Below are positions 60,337 to 64,000 of a stretch of DNA of 64,000 bases, piece by piece. Source of the stretch: an uncultured Anaerolineae bacterium (lineage in GTDB: Bacteria; Chloroflexota; Anaerolineae; Promineifilales; Promineifilaceae); contig CAJQMR010000004.1 in NCBI GenBank assembly GCA_905479495.1, forward strand, positions 113,420-177,419. Reading direction: 5' to 3'. Under the pieces are notes generated by a model. The model was given only the letters and a program-made list of their open reading frames with translations. It ran no database searches and was not told the DNA's origin. Positions within the stretch are counted from its first letter, which is position 1. Each line of letters opens with the position of its first letter. The translations under genes were made by a program, and so were the position numbers.

Positions 60337-63300
60337 TTAGTTGCCGCCGATGATTATTGGCAGGTAAATGGTCGTGAACGGCGTGACGTTGACGCTGATC
60401 GGACCGTGAACCTCGGTTGCGCCGCCGGTTTCGACATCTTCTAACCAGTAGTAGTACATACCGTCCGCAGGCACCGTGTCGGTGTAGCTGTAGCTGGCTC
60501 CGGGACCGCTGCCGCCAGGAACGGCCGTTGCTTCAAAGTGAATCTCGGTCGCTCCAGCGAAGCTGTTGCTGCTGCTGCGGTAGATACGGAAACCAAAGTT
60601 GTCTACCTCTGATTCCGTGGTCCAGTTGATGCGCACCTGCTGGTTGCCAATGCTGCTGGCCGTGAACGATGTGAGGGTTACGGCCGTTGGCGTGGCCACA
60701 AAACCCATATCCACGGTCAGGTTGGTGTTGTCGTTGTCATCGGTGTCGTCGTTGTTGTCCGGCTCCTGATGGTAATCCAGCCGCACGGGATCACTCATGA
60801 TGCCCATGTTCCACGGCTCCACTTCGTCCAGCCCGTTATCGTCGATATCCGAATTATTATTCGGGTCTGCCGCACCGGGGCTACTCCAGGCTCCTTCCAA
60901 AATACCACCCACCTGGAAGTTCTCTGGGCCAACCAACACCCGGTAATTGCCGGGATACAGGTTGGTAAACTGGTAGAAACCGCTGCTGTTGGTCGTCGTG
61001 CTGATAGGCTGATTGGTCACCGGATGCAGCACAGGGTCACCGTTGCCATCCAGCAGGTAAACCACCACACCGCTCATACCTGGCTCACCACTGTCGATGA
61101 CGCCGTCTTCGTTGCTGTCGTGCCAGATGGTGTTGCCTAGGGTCAGTCGTTCAAAAAAGCCAAAATCAACGGTGAGGTTGCTGTCGGCGTTGGCATAGCT
61201 GCTATCTTCGTCTGCACCTTCGTTGGTGGGTTCACCGCCCACAGTGAGAGTCACCGGGTAACTGACGATGCCGCCGTTGGCTGGATCGGGGTTGTTACGG
61301 CCGTTGTCGTCCGTATCGCTGTTGTTATTGTCTGGATCGACGGCCGGGTCCGTGGCCGCGTTGCTGCGGCTGCTCACAAAACCGTACAGCGGATCGGTCC
61401 AACCATCGAAATTGCTGGCCGCCACCCGCACGATGTAATCGCCAGGCGGAATGCTCTCAAAAGCGTAACGACCAGTGGCATCGGTGGTGCTGGTCATAGC
61501 CAGACCAGTTACCGGGGAGATAACTGGATTGCCGGAACCATCCAGCAGTTCCACCAATATATTGGAGATGCCGGACTCACCCGCATCCAGCACGCCGTCG
61601 TTATCAGCATCTAACCAAATGCGGTTGCCCAGGCGCATGGTTTGGAAGAGGCCAGCGTCCCAAGTAGGTTCATTTTCGCCATCGGTCAGGGTGAAAACGG
61701 CCGTTTGCCCATTCACCGGATTTGCATCGGAATCGACCACATCGTTGCCGCCGCTGTTGGCATAGGTGAATGCGTAGCCTGAGGGCAAGACAAACACAAC
61801 GTAGTAACTGCCAGGCACCAAATTAGTGAAGGCATACAATCCATTGCCGTCGCTGTTGGTCGTGTCCACAAAGCTGCCCGTGCTGGTGTACAGATTAACG
61901 GTAACGTTTGCCAATCCTAGCTCACCAGCATCCTGCACACCGTCGGCATCCAGGTCTAGCCACACCAGATCGCCCACGCTGGCGTTTTGCGGCTGATAGC
62001 CATCGTCACCAATATCAGTGGCGTTTCCAGCAACGGCCGTTACCGTCGTGGGATCGGTGCCCGCGGTTTGCACGTAGCCTGTGGGCAGGGTGGTTTCGTC
62101 CACATCGGCTGTGGTATTGCCAGGTGGCACTGTGGCCGTGTAATTGCCGTTGGCATCGGTGGTCACCGTTTGGGTGATGCCATTGCTGTTGGCAATGACC
62201 ACATCCACATTGGGTAGGTCTGGCTCGCCGCTGTCCTGCGTGCCGTTGCCATTGCTGTCGATAAACAGGTGGCCCGTCACGGTGGCAGGTTGATGATAAC
62301 CGTCAATCCCAGCGGATGTATCGGACCCGGCAACGGCCGTCACCGCCGTTGGATCGGTCCCTTCCGTTTGGGTATAGCCAGTGGGATAGTCAGAATCGGT
62401 TTCATCCACATCCGCTGTGGTGTTGCCGGGTGGTACAGTTGCCGTCCAATTGCCATCAACATCCGTGGAAACGGTTTGGGTCAAACCTGTGCTGCTGGTG
62501 ATGATCACATCCACATTGGCTAGATTGGGTTCAGCCCCATCCTGAGAACCATTGCCATTGGTATCGATATACAAATGGCCAGAAACGGTGCCGGATTGAT
62601 AGTAACCATCAATGCCAGCATCAGTATTTGCGCCGGCAACGGCCGTAACTGTTGTGGGGTCCGTGCCTTCGGTCTGAGTATAACCAGCCGGGTAATCGGG
62701 ATCGGACTCGTTCACGTCGGCCATGGTGGTGCCGGGTGGTACGGTGGCCGTCCAGTCACCATTGGCATCGGTCGTCACCGTTTGCGTAATGCCTAAACTG
62801 TTGGTGATGGTCAGATCCACATTGGCTAAATCTGGCTCGCTACCATCCTGGGTACCGTTGCCATTGCTGTCGATGTAGAGATGGCCGGAAACGGTACCAG
62901 GTTGATAATAACCGTCAATGCCTGCGGGAGTGTTTGTGCCTAAAACGGCCGTTACTGTCGTCGGATCAGTTCCTTCGGTTTGGATGTAACCAGTCGGATA
63001 GTCTGGATCTGTCTCATCAACCTTGGCCGTGGTGCTGCCAGGTAAGACGATGGCACTCCAGTCGCCGTTAACATCTGTGGTTACCGTTTGGGTCACACTA
63101 TCGCTGCGGGTGATGATGACATCCACATTAGCCAAATCGGGTTCGCTGCCGTCTTGGGTACCGTTGCCGTTAGTGTCGATATACAGATGCCCAGAAACGG
63201 CCGTGGCCCGATAGTAGCCATCGATTCCGGCAGAAGTATCTGTCCCGGCAGCAGCCGTTATCGTTGTGGGGTCTGTGCCTTCAGTCTGCGTGTAACCGGC

Positions 63301-64000
63301 CGGATAGTCTGAATCGGTTTCGTCCACATCGGTCGTCGTGCTGCCTGGTGGCACCGTGGCCGTCCAGTTGCCGGTCGCGTCGGTTGTAACCGTTTGCGTG
63401 ACACCCGTGCTGGCTGTGATGATGACATCCACGTTAGTCAGATCAGGTTCGCCACCATCTTGTGTACCGTTGCCATTGGTATCAATGTAAAGATGACCAC
63501 TGACTGTGCCAGCAAGGTAATAACCATCATTGCCCGCCGAAGTGTCTGCACCGGCAACGGCCGTTACCGTTGTGGGGTCTGTGCCTTCAGTCTGGGCGTA
63601 ACCCGTCGGGTAGTCCGGATCAGTCTCATCCACATCGGCGGTAGTGTCGCCGGGTGGCACCGTGGCTGTCCAGTCGCCATTTATGTCTGTAAACACAGTT
63701 TGGGTGATGCCCAGGCTGTTCGTAATCGTCAGGTTTACGTCAGCCAAATCTGGCTCAACACCATCCTGGGTCCCGTTACCATTCGTGTCGAGATAAAGGT
63801 GCCCGGAAACCGTGCCTGGCAAGTAATAACCATCATTGCCTGCCGAAGTGTCTGCACCTGCAACGGCCGTTACCGTCGTGGGGTCCGTGCCTTCAGTTTG
63901 AGTGTACCCAGCCGGGTAATCAGGATCGGCCTCGTCCACATCGGCCGTGGTGCTGCCTGCCGGTACCGTAGCTGTCCAGTCACCGTTGGCATCGGTCGCC
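60337..64000 (-). CDS. Second giant SdrD-B surface protein, 5' end outside the window
   Basis: At least 1220 residues; the frame is open to the window edge, so the N-terminus is missing. The visible part starts with about seven repeats of 101 residues, each with GTVSGHLYIDTNGNGTQDG, VDETDxDYPxGY and TQTEGTDPTTVTAV. These are Cna-B/SdrD-like domains. Three further SdrD-B domains follow (SVGDLVWLDLDADGVQDAGE, LGNRIWLDADNDGVLDAGE, LGNTIWHDSNEDGVIDSGE), then the same fibronectin-like module as the downstream 4971-residue protein and the tail TIYLPIIIGGN. The last 440 residues of the two proteins are nearly the same, also at DNA level, so they are tandem paralogs. Confidence 0.88.
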   Translation of the reverse strand, partial: ATDANGDWTATVPAGSTTADVDEADPDYPAGYTQTEGTDPTTVTAVAGADTSAGNDGYYLPGTVSGHLYLDTNGNGTQDGVEPDLADVNLTITNSLGITQTVFTDINGDWTATVPPGDTTADVDETDPDYPTGYAQTEGTDPTTVTAVAGADTSAGNDGYYLAGTVSGHLYIDTNGNGTQDGGEPDLTNVDVIITASTGVTQTVTTDATGNWTATVPPGSTTTDVDETDSDYPAGYTQTEGTDPTTITAAAGTDTSAGIDGYYRATAVSGHLYIDTNGNGTQDGSEPDLANVDVIITRSDSVTQTVTTDVNGDWSAIVLPGSTTAKVDETDPDYPTGYIQTEGTDPTTVTAVLGTNTPAGIDGYYQPGTVSGHLYIDSNGNGTQDGSEPDLANVDLTITNSLGITQTVTTDANGDWTATVPPGTTMADVNESDPDYPAGYTQTEGTDPTTVTAVAGANTDAGIDGYYQSGTVSGHLYIDTNGNGSQDGAEPNLANVDVIITSSTGLTQTVSTDVDGNWTATVPPGNTTADVDETDSDYPTGYTQTEGTDPTAVTAVAGSDTSAGIDGYHQPATVTGHLFIDSNGNGTQDSGEPDLPNVDVVIANSNGITQTVTTDANGNYTATVPPGNTTADVDETTLPTGYVQTAGTDPTTVTAVAGNATDIGDDGYQPQNASVGDLVWLDLDADGVQDAGELGLANVTVNLYTSTGSFVDTTNSDGNGLYAFTNLVPGSYYVVFVLPSGYAFTYANSGGNDVVDSDANPVNGQTAVFTLTDGENEPTWDAGLFQTMRLGNRIWLDADNDGVLDAGESGISNILVELLDGSGNPVISPVTGLAMTSTTDATGRYAFESIPPGDYIVRVAASNFDGWTDPLYGFVSSRSNAATDPAVDPDNNNSDTDDNGRNNPDPANGGIVSYPVTLTVGGEPTNEGADEDSSYANADSNLTVDFGFFERLTLGNTIWHDSNEDGVIDSGEPGMSGVVVYLLDGNGDPVLHPVTNQPISTTTNSSGFYQFTNLYPGNYRVLVGPENFQVGGILEGAWSSPGAADPNNNSDIDDNGLDEVEPWNMGIMSDPVRLDYHQEPDNNDDTDDNDNTNLTVDMGFVATPTAVTLTSFTASSIGNQQVRINWTTESEVDNFGFRIYRSSSNSFAGATEIHFEATAVPGGSGPGASYSYTDTVPADGMYYYWLEDVETGGATEVHGPISVNVTPFTTIYLPIIIGGN
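61990..64000 (-). repeat. Tandem 303-306-nt coding repeats
   Basis: Units are spaced about 303-306 nt as judged from the recurring TCTGTGCCTTC / ACGGCCGTTACCGT blocks near 62036, 62332, 62640, 62944, 63557 and 63862. Each encodes one 101-residue SdrD-like domain. Neighbouring units are very similar. Confidence 0.75.

Larger units (their letters stand above)
1..64000. repeat. Highly iterated palindrome ACGGCCGT (window-wide)
   Basis: By hand count about 100 exact copies, for example at 488-495, near 13518, near 26342 (inside the TetR promoter spacer), near 44411 and near 62035. Most are in genes, read as Thr-Ala-Val, Asn-Gly-Arg or Arg-Pro depending on frame. None lies between about 20.9 and 23.4 kb or about 46.6 and 53.1 kb. 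Confidence 0.85.

Noticed and set aside
61990..64000. Regularly spaced repeats resembling a CRISPR-like array
   Set aside because: Spacing is about 303 nt, repeats are long and in frame, and they encode SdrD-like domains; no short repeats with unique spacers and no cas genes.
1..64000. Mobile elements: transposase, integrase or phage genes
   Set aside because: No DDE, serine or tyrosine recombinase, phage structural or plasmid gene was recognised on either strand; only small palindromic repeats are present.

Overview
The window looks like chromosomal DNA of a Chloroflexota bacterium, probably of the Anaerolineae/Caldilineae/Ardenticatenia group. This is inferred from gene content: lipoproteins with long Pro/Thr/Glu linkers, very large DUF11 and SdrD-B surface proteins, a nSTAND NTPase with WD40 repeats, secreted proteins ending in a YLPLV-like tail, and many intergenic palindromic repeats. 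I see no rRNA, tRNA, CRISPR array, transposase, integrase or phage gene.

Layout. 1-9.8 kb: a double-GNAT acetyltransferase (cut by the window edge), a secreted beta-propeller protein, a ribbon-helix-helix regulator divergent from a cytochrome P450, then two exported lipoprotein peptidases (an HExxH zinc protease and an S41 protease). 9.8-24 kb: CorA, a frameshifted EAD1-nSTAND-WD40 gene, and a minus-strand envelope module made of HlyD-type adaptor, MacB-type ATPase and permease, four tandem paralogous anchored proteins and a histidine kinase. An OmpR-type regulator lies upstream, beyond an AT-rich insert that carries a zinc-ribbon protein and a HEAT-repeat membrane protein. 24-28.6 kb: a secreted PQQ-type sugar dehydrogenase, a TetR/F420-type oxidoreductase operon and a LysR regulator. 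28.8-36.3 kb: a divergent redox cluster. One arm has a multihaem cytochrome lipoprotein split by an in-frame TGA plus a four-domain rhodanese lipoprotein. The other arm has an octahaem cytochrome, a Tat-exported 4x[4Fe-4S] protein, an NrfD quinol subunit and a DUF333 lipoprotein. 36.4-42.2 kb: Ca/Na exchanger, PII-like protein, prephenate dehydrogenase, CocE/NonD hydrolase and MFS transporter. 42.3-64 kb: a gingipain-like C25 peptidase and two giant surface proteins (4971 residues, and a partial one of at least 1220), all on the minus strand.

Main points of interest: (1) the palindrome ACGGCCGT occurs about 100 times by hand count where about one is expected, a HIP1-like iterated palindrome that is missing from the AT-rich insert; (2) the in-frame TGA in the multihaem cytochrome is followed by a hairpin that fits bacterial SECIS geometry, so this may be a selenocysteine cytochrome; (3) the surrounding cluster looks like a quinol-to-surface electron conduit with sulfur-transfer domains; (4) five secreted proteins share a short hydrophobic C-terminal tail that may be an undescribed sorting signal; (5) an exporter operon carries four paralogous membrane-anchored proteins of unknown function.
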